DNA of 64,000 bases from Erpobdella octoculata (taxonomy: Eukaryota; Annelida; Clitellata; Hirudinida; Erpobdellidae): NCBI GenBank assembly GCA_963978895.1, contig OZ022247.1, positions 9,112,947 to 9,176,946 on the forward strand, in the 5' to 3' direction. The first letter of the stretch is position 1, and each line of letters begins with the position of its first letter. The notes below the pieces were generated by a model that saw only the letters and a program-made list of their open reading frames with translations, was not told the origin of the DNA and did no database searches. Of the stretch, positions 40,516 to 51,800 are shown in pieces. A program made the position numbers and the translations under genes.

Positions 40516-41840
40516 GTATCCTAGAACACAGTTTAGATATATTTTAATTGAAAGATTGATAAGCATGATTAAATAGTTTGTTAGATAAAATGTTTACTTA
40601 CTACTGTTGGTTGATTTTTGTACTAAAATTTTGATGTAAGTTGCAAGTTAAAGAATTGTTTTTTCAATTTTACTTTGTTTTCAACTAATTAGTTAAATTT
40701 TAAAAGCATTTTAAAAGTGTGATGTTGCGATTTGTTACAGTACTTTTGAATTAGTTCATAAGTTATGATATTGAAGATAATTAGACCCAATAATTAATCA
40801 AAACGCAAAGCAACGCGGCTCACATGTGGCATTGATGTAATGCTAACGTACAGCCCGTGCGTAAATGTCAAAATGCCACAGGTTGTGTTACTGCATGCTC
40901 GCAAACTGCCACTTGCTGGGCCTAGTTGTGGCCCATACTTTTTTTTACGCATGTGGCACACACCTAAATTGCTATTTGGGTATCTGGATATAACAATATG
41001 ATACACAACCTAATTAAGTGGGCCTAATTTTGTATTGCATATTATACTATAATTATCATGAATATCTTGATATAACATCTGGATCCAGAACCTAATAAAA
41101 ATTATTTAGGCCTACTGTGTTATTAGGGATTATATTATGATAATGAATTAATTAATGTAACAAACAACAGTAGCGTTAGAAGGAATGTCACACTTATACA
41201 AATCTTGATATAACTATGGCTTAACTGATTGTACCATTTAGACCTATTTTATTTTATTAGGTTGTGGATCCAGTAGTTATATCAATATATCCATGCCCTT
41301 GCATACACAACCTAATAAACATTATTCTAAGAGTAGAAACAATTGCATAATAATTAATCAACAATATTATAATGCATGATATAATTACTAGCAGTGACTG
41401 CACGGGCCAGGCCTTGATTTTAGGGCTTTGCATTCTATGGACCAACCAAGTTGTGACATCACAAATCAGGAATTAAAAACACTGGATACAAACAAACCTT
41501 GTTTACACTAAGCTCATAAATACGCTTAAAATGGTTTTATCTTTGTCATTAAATTGATATTAGGCTATATATAGCTATTTTTTTCAAGTGATATTAACTT
41601 AATAAAGCAATGGGACAAATTTTGGCAGTTAAATCATCTTGATAGTTGCTCTTTGCAGACTCTTTCAATGCGACGAATGGTGATACGGCTTGAAATGGTT
41701 TTATCTTTGTAATTCAATTCATATAAGCTATAGCAATTTTTTTCAAGTTGATAGTAACTTAATAAAGCGATGGGAAAAATTTTCAGCAGTCAAATCATTT
41801 TGATAGTTGCTACATACTTGCTACAGCGTCTCAAGATGAC
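40516..41840. other. intergenic with inverted short repeats
   Basis: 41065-41115 (ACATCTGGATCCAGAACCTA) pairs in reverse with 41253-41296 (AGGTTGTGGATCCAGTAGTT). 40960-41010 and 41300-41330 carry related ACACAACCTAAT motifs. 41520-41590 and 41690-41765 are near-duplicates (AATGGTTTTATCTTTGT). 40794-41006 is GC-richer and may be transposon sequence. No gene. Confidence 0.45.
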
Positions 41841-41844
41841 TCAG

Positions 41845-42425
41845 GAGAAATTGCTGTAGCAGAACAGCTGACACGAGGTCAGCAAGACAATTCTGCTTCA
41901 AGAAAAAGTCGGATAACCGCAAGTAATTTTGGGGCAGTTATTCGACACGGGAAGAAAACAATTAAGGGGCTACAGGCAGATTCCTGCTGAAGCGATTGAT
42001 GGGACAGTATGATTTGTCAGGCATGAGAGCTATAAAGTGGGGTGTCACACATGAACTAGTTGTATTGGCTCAATACAAGCTTGCTAGAGACTGTGAGGTG
42101 CGGGCCAGTGGTATCTGGCTTGACAGTATGGGTTGTATCGGAGCTTCACCAAATGGAATAGTTGATGATGATGTCATCATAGAGATTAAATGTCCCTATA
42201 CTCTATGGGAGACAGCAGTCGCATCAGCGTTAGAGTTGTCTCGTTTATGCTGATGAAAGATGCATCTGGTAATATAACGTTAAATTTGAATTCAGAGATT
42301 GGTTGTCAATAATTTTATCAGATAGAGGAAAATTTATATTAAACCAACAGGAGTGTGTATGACTTAGTTGTCTGGACTCCACTAGAGATGGTCATTGTTA
42401 GTATTGCAAAAGATGCTGATTAGAG
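41845..42425 (+). pseudogene. YqaJ-type exonuclease domain relic
   Basis: Fragments in shifting frames follow the YqaJ/lambda-type exonuclease order. SRKSRITASNFGAVIRHGKK comes first, then after a frameshift near 41960-41990 RFLLKRLMGQYDLSGMRAIK with WGVTHE. Next are the core GCIGASPNGIVDDD and IIEIKCPYTLWE, which carry the metal-binding Asp/Asn...Glu-x-Lys pattern, and finally YDLVVWTPLEMVIVSIAKD. In full-length members the 'SPDG' position is Asp; here it is Asn. In-frame stops lie between the parts. Such genes are common as multicopy, probably mobile genes in invertebrates. Confidence 0.78.
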
Positions 42426-42799
42426 CAATAATATACATCTATTGTGTTAATGCCATCAACAAACATTTCTTCCAGTGTTCATGGCTGGTGGTTGTTGAAT
42501 TTTAATAACAAAATAAAATGCTAAACCAAATTTTATTATTATTTATTATCAAAAAACACTTAAAATGCAATAATAAAAAACAAATATCGAATATTCAAAT
42601 TACATAGAATATACAATGTATGATGTATGCAATACATTTTTTGATTTAATCAAGTTGTGTGTCTCCTATCTCTTTCAGAATTGGATTCTGTAAATTTACC
42701 AAACTTGCACAAACCTGAAATATCTTACAGACCAGAGTCTCATAATTGACCTCAATAAAGTCTAATATAGCATAGTTCTTGACACGAACTATGACCCTT
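42426..42799. other. intergenic
   Basis: AT-rich with no supported feature. Confidence 0.4.
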
Positions 42800-42990
42800 T
42801 TAACGTGGTCAGATGAGTTGGTAGAGTGTTAACCTTGAATGTGATAGCTTCACGGTTCAACTCCCACTCACTGCCTAATAGCCCATGTCAACGGAAAACT
42901 TAGCGGGTAAAATCGTTCTCTCCGTGGGGCATGTAAAAGAACAGCGCCTTTGAACAACCCGGAAAAGGCGCTCTATAAATTATCAAACAT
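42800..42990 (+). mobile_element. tRNA-derived SINE with L2-like tail
   Basis: The head resembles a tRNA: a D-arm/A-box region ATGAGTTGGTAGAGTGTTA (42813-42831) and B box GGTTCAACTCC (42854-42864). The body has CCCATGTCAACGGAAAACTT and GTAAAAGAACAGCGCC. It ends AAAAGGCGCTCTATAAATT, resembling the 3' ends of L2/CR1 LINEs in this window (57781, AGCGCTATAGAAATGG). That suggests mobilisation by the LINE machinery. Confidence 0.75.
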
Positions 42991-43004
42991 TTTATTTACA
43001 TTTA

Positions 43005-43224
43005 CAACGTGTATTCTGGCACGAGCAATGCTTGTTGTCAATTTCACTTCCTGAGCAGTAAAACGACCATGCGTTATCGAATGGAGGTACATTAATCGAT
43101 ACACCTTGTGGAATTAGACTCTGGATAAAAAAGCCTTTATCAGCAAGAACTAAATCTCCAGGTGAAATATGTCATTAATTGATAGTGTTCTACCATGGCT
43201 TTATCTGCAGTTGAGCCTGGATAC
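43005..43224 (-). pseudogene. DDE transposase (DDE_Tnp_4-like), C-terminal part
   Basis: Minus strand: PGSTADKAMVEHYQL, a frameshift, then PGDLVLADKGFFIQSL with the catalytic-type ADKGF. INVPPF and a third frame with TTSIARARIHVV follow, where most relatives have RIHVE; the acidic catalytic residue is therefore lost or mutated. It continues the N-terminal part at 44910-45115, from which it is separated by an inserted element. Confidence 0.8.
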
Positions 43225-43354
43225 ATGGGGAACGGACATATCCTCCCACGGACATTTCCCCTCCCCCCGGACGTTCCCCCTCCCCGGAGTAGAGTTAGAG
43301 TTTAGGTTTTTTAACATTATTAATTGAATATAGTGTTTGGCGTGCATCCGTAAC

Positions 43355-43650
43355 AGAAAAAAGGGTTAGGGCTAGCATCCCACTAGTTACTTTGTTAGGA
43401 TTAGGGCTAGGATTAGGATTAAGGTTAGCATCCCACTAATTACTTCGTTAGGGTTATGGTTAGGGCATCCCATTAGTTACTTCGCTAGGGTTATGGTTAG
43501 GGCATCCCATTAGTTACTTCGTTAGGCTTAGAATCCCACTAGTTACTTCGTTAGGGCTAGGGCTAGGATTATGGTTAGGGTTAGTATCGCGCTAGTTACT
43601 TCGTTAGGGTTAAGGTTAGGGTTAGCATTCCACTAGCTACTTTGTTCACC
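43355..43650. repeat. ~37-bp minisatellite with TTAGGG-like core
   Basis: Seven to eight units of GTTAGGGTTATGGTTAGGGC joined to ATCCCATTAGTTACTTC. The spacing and variants (TTAGGGCTAGGG, TTAAGGTTAGGG) show a degenerate telomere-type core. Confidence 0.88.
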
Positions 43651-43989
43651 GGCAGTTAAGCAAGGGCACACCGACGGATCCAGGAGGAATGCGGGTATGA
43701 ACCCCACGATAGATTACTGTGAAACGAGAGTGAATACCGGCACGGGAATCCCATTACTACAATACAGCTAAACGAAGCTTCAGTGCCATGAAGATATTGA
43801 AAAGCTCATCGCGCAACACCCCATGGGCGCAACTAGGCGGGCTTTTGTTCCTTTTTTACAAACTTTTATTTAGGTTACAATCGCTGTTTGTGTGTGTGTG
43901 TATGTATGTGTGTGTGTCTTTCTCTGTACGCAAATCTTGCATGTAAAATTTAACTAGCTTTTTGACTCGCTAGGAAGCTGAAACTTTCA

Positions 43990-44130
43990 GCATAGCTTTA
44001 TATTGGATGACAATACATAATTCAATTAATTTATATTGGATGACAACACATAATTCAATTAATTTATATTGGATGACAATACATAATTCAATTAATTTAT
44101 ATTGAATGACAATACATAATTCGATTAAAA
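43990..44130. repeat. 34-bp tandem repeat
   Basis: Four copies of TATATTGGATGACAATACAT plus AATTCAATTAATT-type remainder. Confidence 0.92.
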
Positions 44131-44909
44131 AAACAACTTAATTTGAACATCTTTCGTATTTCTAAATCAAGTGTATTTGAAATTGAAGTTTGTGGTAAAA
44201 AACTCGTTTTTTCCTTTACTTGTCTATCATTAATAAATTATTAAAGATACCAAAAAAGATCGCAGACTGAAGATAGTCAAAAAAACTTTTCGCCTGCGGC
44301 GGGCTTTCTTCTTTTTTCGAACTTCAGCACCTCCAGCATTCTTTCTGGTTGAGCCCCTGAACAGAACCACGACAGATGAGCGTTTAACTGGCCTAACATT
44401 GCCTTTAGAAACAGATGATGTTATTAATAGATTTGCAGCAACCAAGAATAGGCGTCTTGATTTTGCACTGTAGATTTTTTCTAGAAATTTGATTTCTGTT
44501 TTGAGTGTTGTCTTTGTTGTTTTTGTGCATACTGTTTGTTTCGTAACTTGTAAAAAAATCTTTTTTCAAGTTTTGGTTAGATCATCCCCCAGAATATCCT
44601 AAAACCGTCACTACAAGGGCATCCAACATTAGGCAAAAATGCTTTACGCGATTTTTCTCTTTATAAGCTTTTGACAGCCCCAGCTCCTGCACCTTAACAT
44701 GAAAGAAACTTGCAAAACCACAAATTTATACTACTGCATTATTTCATTTAGTTTCATCTGTCAGAGAAAACGTCATATCATAAAAAATCTTACAACAGGG
44801 GGGAATGTCCTACCCTGGGGGGAATGTTCGGGGGAAATGTCCTAGGGTCTGTCGGGGCCGGTGGGAGAATGTCCGGACGGAAAAACGTCCGGGGAAATGC
44901 CCTACATTC

Positions 44910-45115
44910 GGATACTTATCATTTACAAATGTAATAACGCCATTGGGAGCCATGACAATTAGTGCTTTGAATTTGAGTGTATTTCGCTGTTTGTAATGTG
45001 AAAATGTCTGGCTTTGATGCATCATGCTGGCGTTAGGGATTGCACAGTGAACCTCAGAACAATCCAATGTAATCCGACAATTTGTGAAGGTTGCAAAACA
45101 AGTAGGCATTTACCC
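44910..45115 (-). pseudogene. DDE transposase (DDE_Tnp_4-like), N-terminal part
   Basis: Minus strand from about 45109. CRITLDCSEVHCAIP carries the first catalytic-type Asp (DCSE); SHYKQRNTLKFKALI and APNGVITFVNDKYP follow the family order ('DcTEi', 'yS.yK..nT.K', 'PnG.i.fvs..ypG'). It is cut at KYP by the insertion at 43225-44909. Elements with this domain (ISL2EU/Harbinger-like) often pair it with a THAP finger; none is visible here. Confidence 0.82.
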
Positions 45116-45159
45116 CTTGTTCCTGTTCAGGGCTGGAATTCCATTATCTCACAACATCA

Positions 45160-45390
45160 GGCCTACAGTTAAAAGAGGGGAAAAGACAAGAGGTAATGAA
45201 CTCAAGTTATAAAAGAAAATGGCCAGAAAAGACCCAATAAAATACAGCTTCTGCCTAAGAATAGTTGATAAATGGAATCAGCTCCCAAACAGTTTGGTGT
45301 TGTCAAAGCATAGTATAGGCACCTATCTATGTGTCAAAGAGTGCGAATGAATTTAAAAAACAATGGTTGTGGAAAGAGAAAGAATGGATG
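45160..45390 (+). pseudogene. LINE ORF2 C-terminal relic
   Basis: DPIKYSFCLRIVDKWNQLPN and, after a gap, SANEFKKQWLW match the usual ending 'R..fFs.RVV..WN.LP...s.n.FK..LD'. No upstream part is present, so it is 5'-truncated. Confidence 0.65.
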
Positions 45391-45823
45391 ATAGAAACCG
45401 AAGCGAGAGAGAGAAGAAGTCTTAAGACTTTCGTCTTATTTGCTTATAATATAACGTTACTATAAATTTAAATAGAATTTCGTGCGACGTCACACATTTG
45501 TGGTCCATAAATATTTGAAAGTTTGTAATTAAAAATAATAATTAATTATTTTCTAAAAGAAATCAAATACAATTATAAATTTAAAAAATGTTTTAAATTA
45601 AATATTTTTGCAATAAACAATAAACCGGCAAATTTTAAAATTGTTTTGAAAAAACTTGATTTTTACGGTATACTTGTTAAACGTAAACATTTGTAGAAAT
45701 AGTTGGTGAGTGTGGATGAAAATGTACTAAAGATTTATGGAAAATTAATTTTAGTTCTTTGTGTACACATCATATTGAATCTCTATTATCGTTTTACTGT
45801 TTATTTAAAAATAAGGGCACACG
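45391..45823. promoter_or_regulatory. TSR1 upstream region
   Basis: AT-rich 430 bp ahead of the TSR1 ATG, presumably holding its promoter; GCGACGTCAC at 45483-45492 resembles a CRE-type site. No TATA box can be assigned with confidence. Confidence 0.3.
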
Positions 45824-48800
45824 ATGGAAGCTAATATTGCTCACCGTCCTGGCTTTTTTAAACAGCCTAATAAAACACACAAGACTGGACGTCATCGTAG
45901 CAAAGGTTTCATTGCTAAAGAGCTTAAAGGTCTGTTCAGCTTGAAAATTTTAGATATCTTTACAAACCACGTGATTAGGCCCACTGGGTTTATTTTATTG
46001 ATTTACAATTTAATGTTTAATGACTACTAATTTACTAATTTAGTAAGTTTATAATATAGGAAAAACTGATGTCAAAACGTATACAAAAAAACAAAAAGCT
46101 GCCCTTAGAAGACAGGATAAAAAAAATCAGGTGAAATCAATTTTCGTTGAAATATTGAGAAATTGAGAGTAAACTGAGTAAAGGTTTGCGTAGCGTAGGT
46201 AGTCGCATAAACGAACGCGCCAGGGCTTGAAAATTCAAGACTAGAATGCCATTAAAATGTTGTGATTGCCTATATCTCATGATCAAGATCAAGGCCACAG
46301 TAAAGATGGTTACATAAAAATTAAAAATACTCGTGACGTAAAGCATGACCCGAGCAAAAAATTTCTGTTTAAGAAGTAGCATAGTTTTTTTTAACTTTGA
46401 TTCAAAATAAATCTTTTTTGGTTGTTTGGCTAATTCTCTTATTAAGTATTAGGTAGGCCCATAAATACAATTACATTTTTAATAAAACAGCAGAAATAAT
46501 GTATTACATTAGTTTCCATTTCTACCATTGCTTTCTATATTTAAAAAAAATTATTTAGCATTAACAAAATTCAGAAACTTCATATTAAGCATAAAATTAT
46601 TTTAGCGGTTAAAAATTTAGAAGATGTATGGCCCTGTAAGTGATGTTTCAAGAATCTTAGTTCAAGATGCCATAGTGTCAATTAAAATGAAGAGCTTTGA
46701 TTCTATTATAAAGTCATTTCTGAAAAAAATTATAATATTATTTTTTCAGCTCATACAAATCAGAAAACAAAAAAGAGAAGAAGTTTTGCAGTTAAAAAGG
46801 AAGAGGGGTGTTGCTGGAAGCCCCCCATTTCTAGTGGTAGGTTTTTTTATAATTATGATTCTCTCATCTTTTTTAACTATGAATTTTACTCCAGACTGTT
46901 CTTTCTGCAACATCTGGCTTAGATGCCTCAAAAGCTGTGTCCTCCGTATTTGGATGCTGTGATGATGATATTATTTTGTCACATTATGAAGAAAGTTGTG
47001 TTGCCGTGTTAGTTAAGTTTTTTTTAGAAACTAAGTTTTTTTATTTTTCTTGTATTGATTGTTAATTATTCAAAATAGGTGCTCAAGATTTAAACAGAGA
47101 TTTGAATTTTTATTCCCGAACTCTTTAACTGGGGTTCTTGATTGTGCAAAGTTGTCTGATTGTCTCATGATTATTCTCTCATTTAAACACGACGAGGAAT
47201 TAAATGTAGATGAGTTTGCAGAGAAGTGCATATCTTGTATTTTCTATCAAGGATTTTCTTCTGTTATCATCTGCTGTCAAGTATGTTTGTTTGTTTTGTG
47301 TTTTTAAAGTTTTGATTGTCATGTTGTTAAGTAATCATGGAACAAGGTGCATGGACACAAGTCTGTTTCTATTACCAAATATGAGTGTTGTGTACAATAT
47401 ATTCTTAGCTAATTGAATAATATTTTTTCATTTCATTTTTCAGTATTATTAATGTATGTGTGTTAGAGTACTGCACAGGCTGATTTTTCACAACAGGGAA
47501 AAATGTTGAGGCTAGGTCAGTTTTATTTGGGCTCGGACTGTTTTTACAGGCTTAAAATGCCTATACTTGGCACACAAATCTCATCCCGAATTGAATTCAA
47601 ACTCTAAAATCAAGTCCTGGCCTGTGCAGTACTTTAATGTGTGTGTTTATGATTTGTTGAAATTTTAGTTTTTTATTTTATTGGTTTTTTTTGGGATTCG
47701 CAAAAAAATTTTCTTCAATAACTTTCTTTGAATTTGTCCTAATTAGTTTAAATTTATTTTACCTAATTTCAATTCAGGATATCAAATTACTGCCATTAAA
47801 GAAGCAAGCAGATGCCAAGAAATATATCATGAATTTATTTGAAAGCAGGTTCTTATTTATATTATTTTATTTAAAGACATTTTTTAGCGACAGCAGGTTC
47901 TTTATCGCCCTGCACAGATGTCAAACAAAAATTTTATTTCAAGTGCTACTACTGAGATGTCTGTACTTAAATATCAGGCTTGTTGTCCTTGAGACTTCAG
48001 TATTGAACTCGAGTTAGTTCAGAGTCTTGGTGTTGATCTCAAAACATAATATATAGGTCTTCGACTTGTATTTCAAAACAACTGAATTTTTGAAAATATT
48101 TTATTATTGCTTATAAAAATTGTTGCAATCCTATTAAATATAAAATATTATGGCTTATTTTTTGTGGGTTTTTTAAATAAAAACCTCCCAGATTATCCGT
48201 AATATAAGGAGATGGTGATTAAGAGTTTGTAGTTTAACTTTTTGACCGATTTAGTATGATTTGTAGAATAACTTTTCTTTCATTCTATTTATGAATAATT
48301 TTTTGATGTTGAAATTATTCAGATTTCCTGACCAAAAAGTTCACTTATTAGATGATAAACAAGATGGAATTTCCCTGCTAAGAACTATCGGGTCTCAGAA
48401 GTTGAACTCAATCTTGTACAGGGAGTTGAGGCCAAACATGTTTGCATCATCTGCCAAATTCAATGAAAATGTTATAAAATTATTTTCATTTTTAATTTAT
48501 GGATTATGGCATTTAAAAAACAAACTGGCATTTAAATGATAAAATTGTTTTTTTTTATTTAAATTAAAGGCAGGTACTTTGGAACTGACAGGTTATTTGA
48601 GGGGTGCCAAACTTTCTCCAAACCAACTCATCCATATACCTGGATATGGAAACTTCCAGATGTCCCAAATTGAAGAACTTTCTGATCCTCATCCAATCAA
48701 TGGTGGAGCTAAAAAAGTAAAAAATGTCTGTCATAAGTGCTAATGTTGTTAAAAATATTATAATTTGTTTGCTCATTCCTAATTTTATGCTTTTCTTTTA

Positions 48801-51800
48801 TTGCTTAGGTTTCTGACTCAGTGGATATGAAATCAGTGAAAACAAGTGATCCTAACAAACAAGAAACTCTACAAATGGCTGAAGAGATTGATCCCATGGA
48901 CAATGAACAAACATGGCCGACAGAAGAAGAATTACGACAAGCAGATGGTTTATTTATTTATTTTTTTATTTTATTTAATTGAATTATTTCACATGAATTG
49001 TTCTGTATTGGAAAAAATTACCATTAAAATAATTGTAATAATCTGCAATATTATTTATTAAAGCTAAATACGAGAAAAAGATGTTGGTAAAGAAAGTTGT
49101 ACCAAAAGGTTTCTCAGACTATCAATCGGCATGGATAACTGAAGACTTGCAATTAAATGATTCTAAAGGTTTTGCTTATTTTTTATTATTTTTTTAAAAT
49201 CCTAATATTAACTTCACCGCAAAAAATCTTGGAAGTGAAAATTGACAAACTTACCGTCATCCAATCCAGCTGAAACTTGGAATATTTGAAACTTGTTAAA
49301 TTTTGAAAATTGTCTAAAATATATATTTTAGTTTGAAGACTTTTTTATCTTTGTTCTAAGAAACAAATTAAAATATAAGGAATTTATAAAAACTTTTTGG
49401 TTTTATACTTTTTCATTGCGAGTTTTTTTCTACAGGTGATGATGATGATGACGAAGATGATGACGATGACGACGAAGATGATGATGATGATGATTGCTCA
49501 AATGAAAATGACCTTCCAATGGTCTGTTTATCTGATTTAATTAAAATATTTCCTTCATTTTGATTTATGTTATTAGTTGTATGAAATTTTTTTTTAAATT
49601 TAACCTGATGTTTACATTTTTAGGACTGTAGTGAGAATGAAGGAGATGATGATGAAAATAAAGAGGAAAATGGTGATGATGATGATACTGGAAGTAAAAT
49701 AAATGAAGATGAAATGGAAACTGTAAGAACATTTCCTTATTATTGAGTGATTATATCTCTGGAAACTGATTTGATTGATTAATATTTTGTAAATTAGGTT
49801 AAAACTGATTGCTGTAATAATTAAAAATGTGTCAATCTCATTAATGGGCCTGATTATAAATTTATATGAATATTCTGATTATAAATGTATATGAAGATTA
49901 TGATTATAAATGTGTAGCAATATTCTGATTATAAATTTATATGAATATTCTGATTATAAATGTATATGAATATTCTGATTATAAAAGTGTAGCAATATTC
50001 TGATTATAAATGTATATGACTATTCTGATTATAAATGTATATGAATATTCTGATTATAAATGTATATGAATATTCAGATGTCAATTAGGGAGCATGTTGT
50101 TACTTTTGATGTAAGTTGTGACGAAGAAGAAAAAAAAAGAAGAGCGTTAGTTCACTTTTGTATTTTTTATGGTCTTGATGGTGGTGATAAAATAAAAATT
50201 AGTATTATTAATCATGTTGGATATTTTCTATTAATTGATTAATAACTAAATAATAAGGATTTTTAAATTTTCTAACAGTTTGGAAATGTTAGAATTTCCT
50301 GATCTGGTTGACACTCCACTGGATGTTGCGGCAAGAATTAGATTTCAAAAGTATGTTGCATCATGCTCTTTTGAAATTAGCTATCTTTTGTAATAAAAAC
50401 TACTTTTGCATTCATGTCTGCATTGCTGATTAACGATTGGTCGGCTGGAGGTAGTGCAATACTGTCTGACCTGCTAAAATTTGACAAAAAATTTCTCAAC
50501 CTGCCGACTTTTGTGCAATACCAAGGCAAAGCTGAATGAATTCATACCTTTAATGAATTTATACCTTAATGCTTGAATGAATTCATACCTTTAATGAATT
50601 TATACCTTGATACTCAGGTACCGTGGATTGTCGAAAAAATCAAACTGGGATGTCAATGAGGATTTGCCGTTAGACTACGGAAGAATAGTTAGATTCAATG
50701 ATTTCCGAATTATAAGAAAAAGAGTCATAAAAAAAATTCATGAGGAAGAAAATAACGATGATAAGGTTCTTAATTTTTGTTGACTCATGAATATTCATAA
50801 TTATTAACATACAAAATTTCTGATGCATGTATGTTATAACTTCCCAAACACTGTTAGGCGGCACTGCAATCACAAAATGATATATAATATTTACAAAAAT
50901 CCGTCATTTTCTCTAGTTCATTAATAGGTTATATATGCATTTTTTAGTTGATATTACATTTATAGGGAACTTGTTTGTATTTCATTTACAGGTTGAAGTT
51001 GGATCATATGTGACTGTCACTGCAAACAATGTTTCACCTAAAATAACTGGTAATTCTTCAGGCCACCAAATATTTATTACAGTGTCTTATTATGGTTTTA
51101 ATCAACATTTTTTATTAATTTCAGAACTGATTAATGCCAACCAACCAATAATAGCATTTGGACTGTTACCATTCGAACAGAAAATATCTGTCGTGCATTT
51201 TTTGATTCACCGCAACAACGATACCGATGATGTAATTAAATCTAAAGATCCAATAATCTTCCACGTCGGATGTCACAGGTTCAAATGTCGTCCGATATAT
51301 TCTCAGCATTCAAGAACACAAAGACATAAGGTGATGTGTTAAAATGCTTTGTTATATACCTGAAATCTGTTAAATATTGATTTACATTGTTTTTTTTTAC
51401 ATTCAACAGTTTGAAAGATATCTTAGACCTGGAAACACCATGGTAGCTACCGTATTTGCTCCTGTCATATTTCCTCCAGCGTCCGTTCTAATGTTTAAAC
51501 CAAACAAGTCAGGTTGTTATTCAATCACGTTTTTCAATGTTTTACATTTTCAATTTTATGTCTTGCTCAATGTCTAATTACATTGGATCTAAATAAATAT
51601 ATATCAGGTGATGAACAGTTAGTAGGCAGTGGGACTGTTTTATCTGCTGACCCAAATAGAATGATCATCAAAAAAATAGTTCTTTATGGTCATCCATTTA
51701 AAGTGAATCGCAACATTGTCGTTGTTCGAGGAATGTTCCACAATAGAGGTTCGTTTTCTATCTACTTTTTCAAATTTGATGTAATGTTTAAATTTTCGTT

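Larger units (their letters stand above)
43225..44909. mobile_element. 1.7-kb DNA element inserted in a transposase gene, TSD GGATAC
   Basis: Flanked by direct repeats GGATAC at 43219-43224 and 44910-44915. Removing the element and one GGATAC rejoins the transposase frame at the family signature YPGSTADK, which confirms the boundaries. Both ends are built from GGACATTCCCC/GGACGTTCC motifs but are not clean inverted repeats. Inside are a TTAGGG-like minisatellite (43355-43650), a TG microsatellite (43888-43918) and a 34-bp tandem repeat (43990-44130). I see no convincing transposase; the basic frame at 44230-44445 is unassigned. Confidence 0.85.

Noticed and set aside
43355..43650. A real chromosome end
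   Set aside because: TTAGGG-like motifs are degenerate, have a fixed non-telomeric spacer, and lie within an inserted element with unique sequence on both sides.
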